Origin: an uncultured Porphyromonadaceae bacterium
Lineage (GTDB): Bacteria; Bacteroidota; Bacteroidia; Bacteroidales; UBA11471
Direction: 5' to 3'
DNA length: 29,377 nucleotides
Assembly: GCA_900547555.1 (NCBI GenBank)
Contig: URHG01000034.1
Coordinates: forward strand, 1 to 29,377
This document shows positions 6,180 to 14,945 of the stretch, one piece after another. A model generated the notes under the pieces. It made no database searches. It was given only the letters and a program-made list of their open reading frames with translations, and was not told the origin of the DNA. The stretch's first letter is position 1. Every line of letters starts with the position of its first letter. A program made the translations under genes and the position numbers.

Positions 6180-7898
6180 TTACATCGTGTCGAATTGGTG
6201 TACATGATCGCCCGATTCGTCATAGAGGTGTACCGAGCAGGCCATACAAGGGTCGAAAGAGTGTATCGTCCGAATGATTTCGAGAGGAGCCTCGGTATCA
6301 TGTACGGGTGTTCCCAATAGAGAGGCTTCAAAAGCCGACCGTTGTCCGTGCGTATCTCGGGGAGAGGCGTTCCATGTGGTAGGAACGACCATCTGGTAGT
6401 TTTTTACCTTTTTGTTTTCTATGCTTACAAAATGGGCCAAAGAGCCTCTTGGAGCTTCGGTCAAGCCGAAACCCATAGCCTTGTTGGGCCATGAATCGGG
6501 TTCCCAGTAAATATCGTTGAACATACGAGAATCTCCGTTTTTGATTTGTGTAAGCAGTTGTATATAGAAATCTTCCATCCAGTTACTGACCAAATCCGCC
6601 TCGATGGCGCGAGCGAGAGTACGGCCTACGGTCGAATACATGGCTTCGAAAGGAGCATGTAGCTGGGAGAGACTGCGGTCGATGATTTCTTTATAGTCGT
6701 TTTGCCCCGATGCATAAGCTATGATGGCGCGGGCCAACGGGCCGGTTTCCATAGCCATATTTTTGTATCGAGGGGTTTTTATCCAGCTATAAGGTTGGTT
6801 GTGGTCGAGATACCGGTAGGGCGGCGTAGGCCCGGTATAGTCAAGAACCGTTTCTCCTACGGAAGGGTGAAGCCCGACATCTTTTCCCTGACTGTAACTG
6901 TACCAGGAGTTATTGACAAATTCTTGCAACCCGTCGCTTGCATAGGGGTCGAACTCCTCGACGTGCGACAAATCCCGGCCTATGATAATGCCTCTCGGAC
7001 TTTTGTATGTGCTTGTCTCACCATATTGTCCCATCGGGAAGTCTCCGTATGAGATATAATTGTGTAATCCGCCTCCGATGTGAGTCCACTCCGGATAGAA
7101 CGAAGCGATGGCAATGACATCGGGCAGATATACCTGATGAATGAAATTTCGGCTTTCTTCGATGATTTCGGCGACATAACTCAGTCGTTCGAGATTCAGG
7201 GCATTTGGGTCGTTGATGTTTACAGCGCAAGCCATACCGCCGACGAGGAAGTTGGGGTGAGGATTTTTCCCGCCGAAAATCGTTTGGATTTTTATGATAT
7301 CTTTCTGTACTTCCAGCGCTTCGAGGTAATGTGCTACCCCTATGAGATTGACTTCGGGTGGTAATTTATAGGCCGGATGTCCCCAATATCCGTTGCTGAA
7401 AATCCCTAATTGTCCTCCGCTGACAAACTTTTTGATTTTTTGTTGTATCTCTTTGAAATATCCCGGAGAGCTTTTGGGCCAGTCCGACAGAGATTGTGCC
7501 GTTTCCGAGGCTTTTCGCAGGTCGGCCTTCAATGCCGACATTACATCGATCCAGTCGAGTGCCTGTAATTGGTAGAAGTGTACGACGTGGTCATGCATCA
7601 GAAGGGCGCCTTGCATAAGGTTGCGTACCATCTCGGCATTGGGAGGTATAACAATTCCCAAAGCGTTCTCGACGGCTCTCACCGAACATAAGGAATGTAT
7701 CGAGGTACAGACACCGCATACTCTTCCGACGTAGGCCCACACTTCTCTCGGGTCGCGGTCTTGCACGATGATTTCGATGCCTCTCACCATTGTTCCGCTG
7801 CTGAAAGCATCTTGAATGATTCCGTTTTCTATTTCGGCTTCTATGCGCAGGTGTCCCTCTATACGGGTAACCGGGTCGACGACAATTCGAGTACTCAT
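6180..7898 (-). CDS. hyaB: [NiFe] hydrogenase large subunit (group 1)
   Basis: 572-aa catalytic subunit, periplasmic after Tat co-export with HyaA; it oxidises H2 at a Ni-Fe(CN)2CO site. The nickel ligands are in place: RVCGVC (Cys61, Cys64) and DPCMAC (Cys551, Cys554). RIEGH near the N-terminus holds the proton-relay Glu14. The protein ends with SVH (His557) plus a 15-residue tail starting LYDESG, the tail removed by HyaD. GQLGIFSNGYWGHPAYKL and GGKNPHPNFLVGG closely follow E. coli HyaB. It begins 7 nt after hyaA. Group 1d is the best fit by motif; phylogeny was not run. Confidence 0.97.
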   Translation of the reverse strand: MSTRIVVDPVTRIEGHLRIEAEIENGIIQDAFSSGTMVRGIEIIVQDRDPREVWAYVGRVCGVCTSIHSLCSVRAVENALGIVIPPNAEMVRNLMQGALLMHDHVVHFYQLQALDWIDVMSALKADLRKASETAQSLSDWPKSSPGYFKEIQQKIKKFVSGGQLGIFSNGYWGHPAYKLPPEVNLIGVAHYLEALEVQKDIIKIQTIFGGKNPHPNFLVGGMACAVNINDPNALNLERLSYVAEIIEESRNFIHQVYLPDVIAIASFYPEWTHIGGGLHNYISYGDFPMGQYGETSTYKSPRGIIIGRDLSHVEEFDPYASDGLQEFVNNSWYSYSQGKDVGLHPSVGETVLDYTGPTPPYRYLDHNQPYSWIKTPRYKNMAMETGPLARAIIAYASGQNDYKEIIDRSLSQLHAPFEAMYSTVGRTLARAIEADLVSNWMEDFYIQLLTQIKNGDSRMFNDIYWEPDSWPNKAMGFGLTEAPRGSLAHFVSIENKKVKNYQMVVPTTWNASPRDTHGQRSAFEASLLGTPVHDTEAPLEIIRTIHSFDPCMACSVHLYDESGDHVHQFDTM

Positions 7899-7905
7899 GA
7901 TTTAT

Positions 7906-9099
7906 TTACGGTTGAGGTTTATGGGTTATATCCGATTTCGATTCGGAGAGAGATTTATCGATTTTCTTTTCTTCCGCATCGAGATCTTTTTCATCTTCTT
8001 CATGGACTTCCTCATTGAGGTCGAGATCGTCCATGCGGTTTTTTATCAAGTTGCGTTTCTGGATATTAGTAGCGACGGCATGAGCCAGAATACCACCGAT
8101 GGCGACAGCACTCAGCCCGGCTCCGATTTTATCGGCCGTGGCTTCGATACCGATACCGTGTACGTAAGGTATGTGGCTGTATAGAGGCCCGTAATCCCAG
8201 AAGTTGGCTTCGGAACAACCTATGCAGCCGTGCCCCGACTGTATAGGATAGCTTACGCTGTCGTTCCATTTTATTACGGCACAAGAGTTGAATGTATTAG
8301 GGCCTTTACAACCCATGTAATAGAGACAATAGCCTTTGCGGGCGTTCTCGTCGTCGAACGATTGTACGAATAGTCCTGCGTCGTAGGCCGGTCTGCGGTA
8401 ACAGGTATCGTGTATACGTCTTCCGTAGAACACTTTGGGGCGACCTACGTTGTCGAGTTCCGGCAGGCGGTCGAACGTCATGATATATGTGATGATTCCG
8501 GCCATGACGTCGGCGATGGGCGGGCAGCCTTGTACATTGATAACCGGTTTCCCCGAAAATACTTTGTGTACGGGTTGTGCATCGGTCGGGTTTGGGTGGG
8601 CATGTTGTATGCACCCCGATGATGCGCAGTTGCCCCATGCTATAATCGCTTCGGCACCTGCGGCACCTTCTTCGAATACCTCCCGGGCATCTCGTCCGGC
8701 TATCGTACAGAATCCGGGACTACCGAGCGGTATGGCACCTTCGACGATCATGATGTAGTTCCCGTAATTTTCTTTTATGGCTTTTTCCCGTAAAGCCTCG
8801 GCTTGTTCTCCGGCGGCAGCCATCAGCGTGTCGGTATATTCGAGCGAAATCATGTCGAAAAGGATTTGACTCACGAGCGGGTGGGAAGCTCGTATGAATG
8901 ACTCGCTGCAACAAGTACATTCTTGGAAATGATACCATAATACCGGTTTGCGCAGTTTTTTTTGAAGCGCATCCACGACTTGTGTCATACCGCTGGTTTG
9001 AAGTCCGAGCATGGCACTCATGATACCGCAGAATTTAAGAAATTCCCGTCGCGTGTATCCTTTGTTTTTCAATTCGTCGTACAAACTTTTTTCTTTCAT
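7906..9099 (-). CDS. hyaA: [NiFe] hydrogenase small subunit, O2-tolerant type, Tat-exported
   Basis: 397-aa electron-transfer subunit. A twin-arginine signal (TRREFLKF, Arg17-Arg18) directs the folded HyaAB pair to the periplasm. The proximal cluster region ECTCCSES gives Cys61, Cys63 and Cys64; WGNCASSGC gives Cys158 and Cys163; QGCPP gives Cys192. These six match the ligands of the [4Fe-3S] cluster in O2-tolerant enzymes such as E. coli Hyd-1. Distal ligands are His230, Cys233, Cys258 and Cys264; medial ligands are Cys273, Cys292 and Cys295. A C-terminal membrane anchor (about residues 325-345) is followed by an unusually long, acidic ~45-residue tail. The hypE stop lies 25 nt upstream. Confidence 0.97.
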   Translation of the reverse strand: MKEKSLYDELKNKGYTRREFLKFCGIMSAMLGLQTSGMTQVVDALQKKLRKPVLWYHFQECTCCSESFIRASHPLVSQILFDMISLEYTDTLMAAAGEQAEALREKAIKENYGNYIMIVEGAIPLGSPGFCTIAGRDAREVFEEGAAGAEAIIAWGNCASSGCIQHAHPNPTDAQPVHKVFSGKPVINVQGCPPIADVMAGIITYIMTFDRLPELDNVGRPKVFYGRRIHDTCYRRPAYDAGLFVQSFDDENARKGYCLYYMGCKGPNTFNSCAVIKWNDSVSYPIQSGHGCIGCSEANFWDYGPLYSHIPYVHGIGIEATADKIGAGLSAVAIGGILAHAVATNIQKRNLIKNRMDDLDLNEEVHEEDEKDLDAEEKKIDKSLSESKSDITHKPQP

Positions 9100-9124
9100 A
9101 TCGATTCAGTAATAAAGATGAGGA

Positions 9125-10165
9125 TCAGCAGATCCGGGGAAGTTGTTCGCCGCTCAGCCGGTATATACTTCGGTAAGTCCCGAGTATGGTTTGCATCATC
9201 ACTTCACCCTCTTTGCCGTCGGTAACTCGTCCGATGATTTGGGCGTGTCGCCCGAGCGGATTTTCTCGTATAAGCTGCAAAGCTGTTTCGGCTTCTTTTT
9301 CCGGCAGAATGATGACCATGACACCTTCATTGGCAACGAAAAGCGGATCGAGCCCCAACAGATCGCAGGCAGAAGAGACGGCTTCGCTCACAGGAATGTC
9401 TTTTTCATCGATTTCGATACGGCAATGAGCGGCGTCGGCAATTTCGCATAGGACCTCACCTATACCTCCTCGTGTGGCATCACGTATTACGTGAATGTCA
9501 TCAATGTTCGATAACAACCTTTCTACGATAGGGGTCATAGCGGCTGTGTCGCTTTTGATATGGCTTTCGAGGCCGAGTTCGTTACGGGCGGAAAGAATAC
9601 ATACGCCGTGTTCTCCGATATGGCCGGTAACAATTACGGCGTCGCCTTTTCTTACGTGGCTCGGCAAGAGTTCATGGTTACCGTAGAAAGTCCCTATTCC
9701 GGCCGTGTTGATAAATATGCCGTCGCCTTTGCCGTGTTCTACGACTTTGGTGTCTCCGGTAACGATATATACGCCGGCTGTGCGAGCGGCGTTGGCCATT
9801 TCCGAGACGATTTCTTGCAGATCGGAGAGCGGGAGACCTTCTTCCAAGATGAAGCTGGCCGAGAGGTAGAGTGGTTTTGCTCCGCAGCACAATAGATCGT
9901 TTACAGTACCGTTCACGGCCAGACGCCCGATGTTTCCCCCCGGGAAAAAAAGAGGCGTTACGACGAAAGAGTCGCTTGTAAAAGCAACTTTCCGGTTTCC
10001 GACGGGTAGTATGGCACCATCGTGGCGTTGTTGCAAAAACAGGTTGTCGAATGCGGGAAAAATAATTTCGTCGAGCAATTGCTGCGTAAGTTTCCCTCCG
10101 CTTCCATGTGCGGCTACGATGTGTCGGTATCGTTGATACGATGTCGGGCAAGATACGTTTTTCAT
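9125..10165 (-). CDS. hypE: Hydrogenase maturation factor HypE (carbamoyl dehydratase)
   Basis: 346-aa ATP-dependent dehydratase of the PurM/SelD superfamily. It converts the carbamoyl group that HypF places on its C-terminal cysteine to a thiocyanate, the source of the CN ligands. The terminal LPRIC, with Cys as last residue, is the family hallmark, and AHGSGGKL near the N-terminus is the ATP-site motif. The ATG at 10165 leaves a 10-nt gap after hypD; an upstream ATG (10204) would overlap hypD and adds a non-conserved leader. Cytoplasmic. Confidence 0.95.
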   Translation of the reverse strand: MKNVSCPTSYQRYRHIVAAHGSGGKLTQQLLDEIIFPAFDNLFLQQRHDGAILPVGNRKVAFTSDSFVVTPLFFPGGNIGRLAVNGTVNDLLCCGAKPLYLSASFILEEGLPLSDLQEIVSEMANAARTAGVYIVTGDTKVVEHGKGDGIFINTAGIGTFYGNHELLPSHVRKGDAVIVTGHIGEHGVCILSARNELGLESHIKSDTAAMTPIVERLLSNIDDIHVIRDATRGGIGEVLCEIADAAHCRIEIDEKDIPVSEAVSSACDLLGLDPLFVANEGVMVIILPEKEAETALQLIRENPLGRHAQIIGRVTDGKEGEVMMQTILGTYRSIYRLSGEQLPRIC

Positions 10166-10175
10166 ATATAATGTT

Positions 10176-11246
10176 TTATCGGCGGTAGCGGTAGTAAGCC
10201 GCACAAGCGCCTTCGGTCGAGACCATGAGCGCTCCCAGCGGGTGTTCGGGGGTACATCGTGTACCGAATGCTTGGCAGTGCAGAGGATTCATTTTCCCTT
10301 TTAGAATTTCTCCCGCACTGCAATCCGATTTTTCTCCGTAGAAAACGTTCTTGATTTTGAAACGCTCTGCGGCATCGAAAAGTTCATATTTTTTTCTCAA
10401 TTTCAGTCCGCTTTTAGGAAGCGTACCGAGACCTCTCCATGATTGGTCGCACGGCTCGAAAACTTCCTGTATTGCTTTCTGTGCTTTGAGGTTTCCCGTG
10501 CGGTTTACCATGCCGGGATAGGCATTGTACACACTGTGTTTCCCGGCTTCGAGAAGGCGTATGTCGTGATAAATGCCCAGTAAAAGGTCTATCGGTTCGA
10601 AACCGGTAACACTTATGCTCAGTTTCAACCGCCGGGCCATTTTTTCATAGGTCGTATAGCCTTCGACCGTACATACGTGACCCGCCGCTAAAATTCCGTC
10701 TATTCGGCATTCGTTGTCGGCAGATATGGTTTCTATGGCCGGTGGAACGGTGAAAAGGGATGGAAGTATGGTGAAGTTTCGGAGGTTTTGCCGGTGAGCT
10801 TCCATTACGGTCAGTGCATGTACGGGAGCGGTGGTTTCGAATCCGACGGCAAGGAATACGATCTCTTTTTTGGGGGAGGCCGATGCTATTTTCAGAGCGT
10901 CGAGCGGACTATAAAGCATGCGCACGTCTGCTCCCCGGCTTTTTAATGATAGCAAGTCTCCGCTTTTTCCCGGGACACGCAACATATCACCGAACGAGGT
11001 AAAAATAACGTTCGGCAGATTTGCGATTTGTAACGCTTGTTCCACGGTCGATTCCGGAGTAACGCATACAGGGCAGCCGGGACCGTGTATCAAAGTAATC
11101 TCGGCGGGCAGCAAATCTTCGATGCCGTAGCGGGCTATGGCATGAGTCTGGCCTCCGCATATTTCCATGATATGCCATGAGTGGCGGGTGATGCGGTGTA
11201 TGGCCGCGACTATTTCATCTGTTTGGGAGGCGTGTCGGTTATTCAT
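10176..11246 (-). CDS. hypD: Hydrogenase formation protein HypD
   Basis: 356-aa [4Fe-4S] scaffold that, with HypC, holds the Fe while CO and CN ligands are attached. Seen motifs: MEICGGQTHAI, HGPGCPVCVTP (redox-active Cys pair), GFETTAP, and a C-terminal cysteine set (DCSAGEILKG, CQAFGTRCTPEHPLGA, EGACAAYY) that binds the cluster. Length is normal. Its start overlaps the end of hypC by 8 nt. Confidence 0.96.
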   Translation of the reverse strand: MNNRHASQTDEIVAAIHRITRHSWHIMEICGGQTHAIARYGIEDLLPAEITLIHGPGCPVCVTPESTVEQALQIANLPNVIFTSFGDMLRVPGKSGDLLSLKSRGADVRMLYSPLDALKIASASPKKEIVFLAVGFETTAPVHALTVMEAHRQNLRNFTILPSLFTVPPAIETISADNECRIDGILAAGHVCTVEGYTTYEKMARRLKLSISVTGFEPIDLLLGIYHDIRLLEAGKHSVYNAYPGMVNRTGNLKAQKAIQEVFEPCDQSWRGLGTLPKSGLKLRKKYELFDAAERFKIKNVFYGEKSDCSAGEILKGKMNPLHCQAFGTRCTPEHPLGALMVSTEGACAAYYRYRR

Positions 11247-11487
11247 GATGGCGGGTGTTGAATATCGATAATTTTCTGAAATCGTCCAAAGCGGCTTCGG
11301 CGTCGTCCCGGTTTACGACAGTGAGTGCTACACCGGCATGAGCCAAGATATAATCGTCGTTTTGGGCATCTACCCATTCTATACAGATGGAGCGTATTAT
11401 ACCGCCGAAATCGACGGTCGCCATACGCGGATTTTTTTCATCGGCTTCGGTGATACAGATTATTTTCCCGGGAATTGCTAAACACAT
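11239..11487 (-). CDS. hypC: Hydrogenase assembly chaperone HypC
   Basis: 82 aa with the signature N-terminus MCLAIPGKI, whose Cys2 coordinates the Fe precursor and also contacts the large-subunit cysteine. DYILAHAGVALTVV is the second conserved patch. It is the first gene of the leftward hypCDE-hyaABCD operon, starting 57 nt from hypF on the other strand. It is probably the chaperone for HyaB as well, since no second HypC/HybG-like gene is present. Confidence 0.95.
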   Translation of the reverse strand: MCLAIPGKIICITEADEKNPRMATVDFGGIIRSICIEWVDAQNDDYILAHAGVALTVVNRDDAEAALDDFRKLSIFNTRHHE

Positions 11488-11543
11488 GAGCTTTCGTTTT
11501 TTCCAAAAAACATTTTATCGTGTCGCATTGTTTTTAAAAAATC
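11488..11543. promoter_or_regulatory. Divergent control region of the hydrogenase locus
   Basis: 56-bp AT-rich gap between hypC (minus) and hypF (plus). Promoters for both operons must lie here or inside the 5' ends of the genes. No TAnnTTTG box and no -12/-24 (GG-N10-GC) box is visible on either strand, so the regulation is not readable. Confidence 0.5.
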
Positions 11544-13808
11544 ATGGAATATCTTATACACGTTTGCGGATTGGTGCAAGGAGTAGGTTTCCGGCCTTAT
11601 GTATGCCGCCTTGCCGGGGAGATGGGGCTTGCCGGTTCCGTCGATAACGATACCGGAGGCGTATCTATACGTCTGATGGCGAATCCTGAACAGAAGAATC
11701 GTTTTCTGCAACGACTGGTTTCGGAGCAACCTCGGGTAGCGCGTATCGACTCCGTCGACGTGTGGGAACAAGAGGAATCCGGTTCTTTTGCGGGGACTTT
11801 TTTCATAGCGCCGAGTCATGATACCGGCGAAGGGGTTACCCGGGTGAGCCCCGATATTGCCGTGTGCGACGCGTGTCTGGACGATATGATCCGCCAGCCG
11901 AGGCGTAGCGATTATCCTTTTGTGAATTGTACCTCTTGCGGTCCGCGCTTTTCTATCATAAAAGATTTGCCTTATGACCGCCCTGCTACGACGATGGTGT
12001 CATTTGCCATGTGTCCCGAGTGTGCCCGGGAGTATAACGACGAGACCGATCGCCGTTTCCATGCCCAGCCGATCGCTTGTAACCATTGCGGGCCGCATTA
12101 TACGTTGCGTGAAAAATCGGGTGTCGTAATCGATGATTATCCGACGATACGCCGCCGATTGTCTGCGGTTTTGTCGGGTGGCGGAGTTGTTGCTTTGAAA
12201 GGCATCGGCGGATATAATTTGATTTGCAATCCTTTTTCACCTATGGCGGTGAAACGTTTACGGGTATTGAAAGAGAGGCAGCATAAACCCTTTGCCGTCA
12301 TGGTTCCCGATATGGAAACGGCACGGCGTTTTGCATTTCTTTCGAGAAGGGAGGAAGCCGTATTGTTATCTTGGCGGAGACCGATTCTTTTGGCTCGCCA
12401 GCGTCGCGTACTTGCTTCTGCTATCAATGAAGGGTATTGTACATTGGGGCTGATGTTGCCTTTTCAGCCCGTTCATTATCATATTTTTTCAGATACGGGG
12501 TTGAAGGCTTTGGTGTTTACCAGCGGGAATAAAAAAGGTTATCCGCTTTGTGCCGACGACGATGAGGCTGTCGTGCAACTTCTGGAAGGAACGGACATTT
12601 TGGTGACTTATAATCGGAGTATTTACAATCGGGTAGATGACTCTGTTGTTCAGGTTATTGCCGACGCTCCCCGGTTATTGCGTCGGGCCAGGGGATATGT
12701 TCCCGACCCTTTACCAGCAGATATGTCGGTAGAAGGTGTTTTTGCAGCCGGAGCTGAACGGACGAACCATTTTGCCATAGGAAAAGGCTCGGAAATAATT
12801 CTTTCTCCGTATATCGGTACATTGCGCGATTGCGCCGTTGCCGATCTCTATGGCGATACGCTTACCCGCTATACACGTCTTTTCCGTTTTGAACCTCGGT
12901 TGATTGTGTGCGATAAACACCCCGATTATTTTTCGACACGTTTTGCCGAATCGTATGCGGACGAACACGGTTTACCGTTGGTTCGTGTACAGCACCACCA
13001 TGCCCATGCCGCTGCCGTCATGGCCGAATATCGTCTTTTCCACCCCGTTTTGGCGATTTGTCTCGATGGTACGGGAGCCGGTGATGATGGCCGTGTATGG
13101 GGTGGGGAATTCCTTTGGGCCGATCGTTGCCGTTATCGGCGATTGTCGCATTTCCCTTATCTGCCCATGCCGGGGGGCGATGCGGCGGCTCGTGAGCCGT
13201 GGCGCATGGCGGTAGCGGTTGTACATGCTTTTTCGGGCGGGCGGTATCCGTCCGGTTTTTGCGAACGTGTGGGCGACGAACGCGTTCGATTGGTGGAGCG
13301 TATGATTCTTTCCCCGGAGCTTTCTCCACAGACATCGGCTGTCGGTCGGTTGTTCGATGCAGTGTCGTCGCTTCTCGGGATATGTGATGAAAACAGTTAT
13401 GAATCCGAAGCCGCTGTTTTGCTTGAACAGGTTGCCTTAGGTACGGAAACGAAGAACAAATGCTATCCTGTCGATGAGAATGATCCATTGAATTTGTCTC
13501 CGCTTTTTATATCGTTGTTGAGAGATTTGCAGGCAGGTTGCAAAGTGGCTGATATTGCTTATGCATTTCATGCGACATTGGCAGAGATTGTTTTTATAGC
13601 AGCCGTCTGTTTGCTGTCGAAAGAAAATCTGTCGGACGTAGTTCTATCTGGAGGTGTTTTTCAGAACAAAATACTTTCGGAATTGTTATTAAAAAGGTTC
13701 TCGATGCGGGGTATCACAGCCTATCTTCCCGAGCGAATGCCCGTACATGACGGTGCAATAGCTGTGGGGCAAGCCGTGATTGCCTCGGCCCGAGGCTGTT
13801 TGACATAA
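11544..13808 (+). CDS. hypF: Carbamoyltransferase HypF
   Basis: 754-aa enzyme that turns carbamoyl phosphate and ATP into carbamoyl-AMP and transfers the carbamoyl group to HypE, the first step of cyanide ligand synthesis. Domains in order: acylphosphatase (residues 1-90, GLVQGVGFRPYV), two zinc-finger pairs (CDAC/CTSC then CPEC/CNHC), YrdC-like domain (about 200-390, GVVALKGIGGYNLI), and a Kae1-like carbamoyltransferase domain with QHHHAHAAAVMAEY, DGTGAGDDGRVWGGEF and LSGGVFQN. Length matches the family. It is the first gene of the rightward operon; hypA follows after 13 nt. Confidence 0.97.
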   Translation: MEYLIHVCGLVQGVGFRPYVCRLAGEMGLAGSVDNDTGGVSIRLMANPEQKNRFLQRLVSEQPRVARIDSVDVWEQEESGSFAGTFFIAPSHDTGEGVTRVSPDIAVCDACLDDMIRQPRRSDYPFVNCTSCGPRFSIIKDLPYDRPATTMVSFAMCPECAREYNDETDRRFHAQPIACNHCGPHYTLREKSGVVIDDYPTIRRRLSAVLSGGGVVALKGIGGYNLICNPFSPMAVKRLRVLKERQHKPFAVMVPDMETARRFAFLSRREEAVLLSWRRPILLARQRRVLASAINEGYCTLGLMLPFQPVHYHIFSDTGLKALVFTSGNKKGYPLCADDDEAVVQLLEGTDILVTYNRSIYNRVDDSVVQVIADAPRLLRRARGYVPDPLPADMSVEGVFAAGAERTNHFAIGKGSEIILSPYIGTLRDCAVADLYGDTLTRYTRLFRFEPRLIVCDKHPDYFSTRFAESYADEHGLPLVRVQHHHAHAAAVMAEYRLFHPVLAICLDGTGAGDDGRVWGGEFLWADRCRYRRLSHFPYLPMPGGDAAAREPWRMAVAVVHAFSGGRYPSGFCERVGDERVRLVERMILSPELSPQTSAVGRLFDAVSSLLGICDENSYESEAAVLLEQVALGTETKNKCYPVDENDPLNLSPLFISLLRDLQAGCKVADIAYAFHATLAEIVFIAAVCLLSKENLSDVVLSGGVFQNKILSELLLKRFSMRGITAYLPERMPVHDGAIAVGQAVIASARGCLT

Positions 13809-13821
13809 AATTCCTAAATCT

Positions 13822-14163
13822 ATGCATGAACTTTCTATTGCTCTGAGTATTCTCGATTTAGTCGCTTTGGAAGCGATCAAACAGAAAGCACGAGAAGTGA
13901 AAGAAATAGAACTTGAAGTAGGCAGCCTTGCCGGAGTCGATATTTCGGCTCTTACTTTTTCCATGAAAGCGGCGCAGCGTTATTCCCCTTTTGAGAAAGC
14001 ACAGGTAAATATCGTGGAGGTAGAACCGTTATCACGCTGTAAAATTTGCGGGCGGGAGTTTGCTCCTTCCCATCAGTTCGGGGTTTGTCCGTATTGCCAT
14101 TCCGTTGAAACGGAATTGTTGCATGGGAGGGAATTGCGTTTGAAATCCATTCTTGTCGAATAA
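13822..14163 (+). CDS. hypA: Hydrogenase nickel insertion protein HypA
   Basis: 113-aa nickel metallochaperone. It begins MHELSIA, where His2 is the nickel ligand, and carries a structural zinc site CKIC (Cys73, Cys76) and CPYC (Cys89, Cys92). It works with HypB to load nickel into HyaB. Located 13 nt after hypF and 18 nt before hypB. Confidence 0.96.
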   Translation: MHELSIALSILDLVALEAIKQKAREVKEIELEVGSLAGVDISALTFSMKAAQRYSPFEKAQVNIVEVEPLSRCKICGREFAPSHQFGVCPYCHSVETELLHGRELRLKSILVE

Positions 14164-14181
14164 TATCAATAAAATATAACT

Positions 14182-14943
14182 ATGTGTGAACGTTGCGGCT
14201 GCACGCCCGATACCGAAGAATCCCGTCATCGCCGTATGCATGAACAGGGAATACCCTATAAACATGAGCACCGGCTTACCGTCGAGCGGGATATACTGTC
14301 CCTCAACAATAGCCGGGCAGAAGAAAATCGCAGCTATTTTGCCCGAAGAGGTATTTGTGCCGTTAACTTGGTAAGCTCTCCCGGTGCGGGGAAGACGTCA
14401 TTGTTGGAACAGACCCTGTTTCCGCTTTCGAGAGAGATACCCGTCGCTGTGATCGAAGGCGATCAGCATACCGACAATGATACTCGTCGTATCAGAGCGG
14501 CCGGCGTACCCTGCCTGCAAATCAATACGGCACAAGGTTGTCATCTCGATGCCGATATGGTACATCATGCGTTGTCGTCGCTCGATTTGGAAGACCGTTC
14601 TTTGTTGTTTATCGAGAATGTCGGTAATTTGGTGTGTCCGGCGATGTTTGATTTGGGCGAATCGTTACGGGTGGTTGTCATCAGTATCACCGAAGGCGAC
14701 GATAAACCTTTGAAATATCCCTATATTTTTGAGAGTGCGCAGGTGTGCGTTATTCACAAAATAGACCTTTTGCCTTATTTGAACAGCGATATCGAACGTC
14801 TGAGAGTCAATTTGTTGCAAGTCAATCCCTCTTTACGCATATTCGAAATCTCTTCTCAGTCGGGTGAAGGATTGTTGGAGTGGCGTCGTTTTTGGGAAGA
14901 ACAGATACCTGTGGTCGGACAAAGAAACGAAATGGCCGGTTAG
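14182..14943 (+). CDS. hypB: Hydrogenase nickel incorporation GTPase HypB
   Basis: 253-aa SIMIBI-class GTPase that gates nickel delivery. The N-terminal CERCGC is a high-affinity nickel motif as in E. coli HypB. The P-loop is SSPGAGKTS (Lys71). The interface metal site is GCHLDA, and the base-specificity motif HKIDLLP is present. A His-rich nickel-storage stretch is absent, with only a short MHEQGIPYKHEH segment. The stop is 2 nt before the downstream methyltransferase. Confidence 0.96.
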   Translation: MCERCGCTPDTEESRHRRMHEQGIPYKHEHRLTVERDILSLNNSRAEENRSYFARRGICAVNLVSSPGAGKTSLLEQTLFPLSREIPVAVIEGDQHTDNDTRRIRAAGVPCLQINTAQGCHLDADMVHHALSSLDLEDRSLLFIENVGNLVCPAMFDLGESLRVVVISITEGDDKPLKYPYIFESAQVCVIHKIDLLPYLNSDIERLRVNLLQVNPSLRIFEISSQSGEGLLEWRRFWEEQIPVVGQRNEMAG

Positions 14944-14945
14944 TT

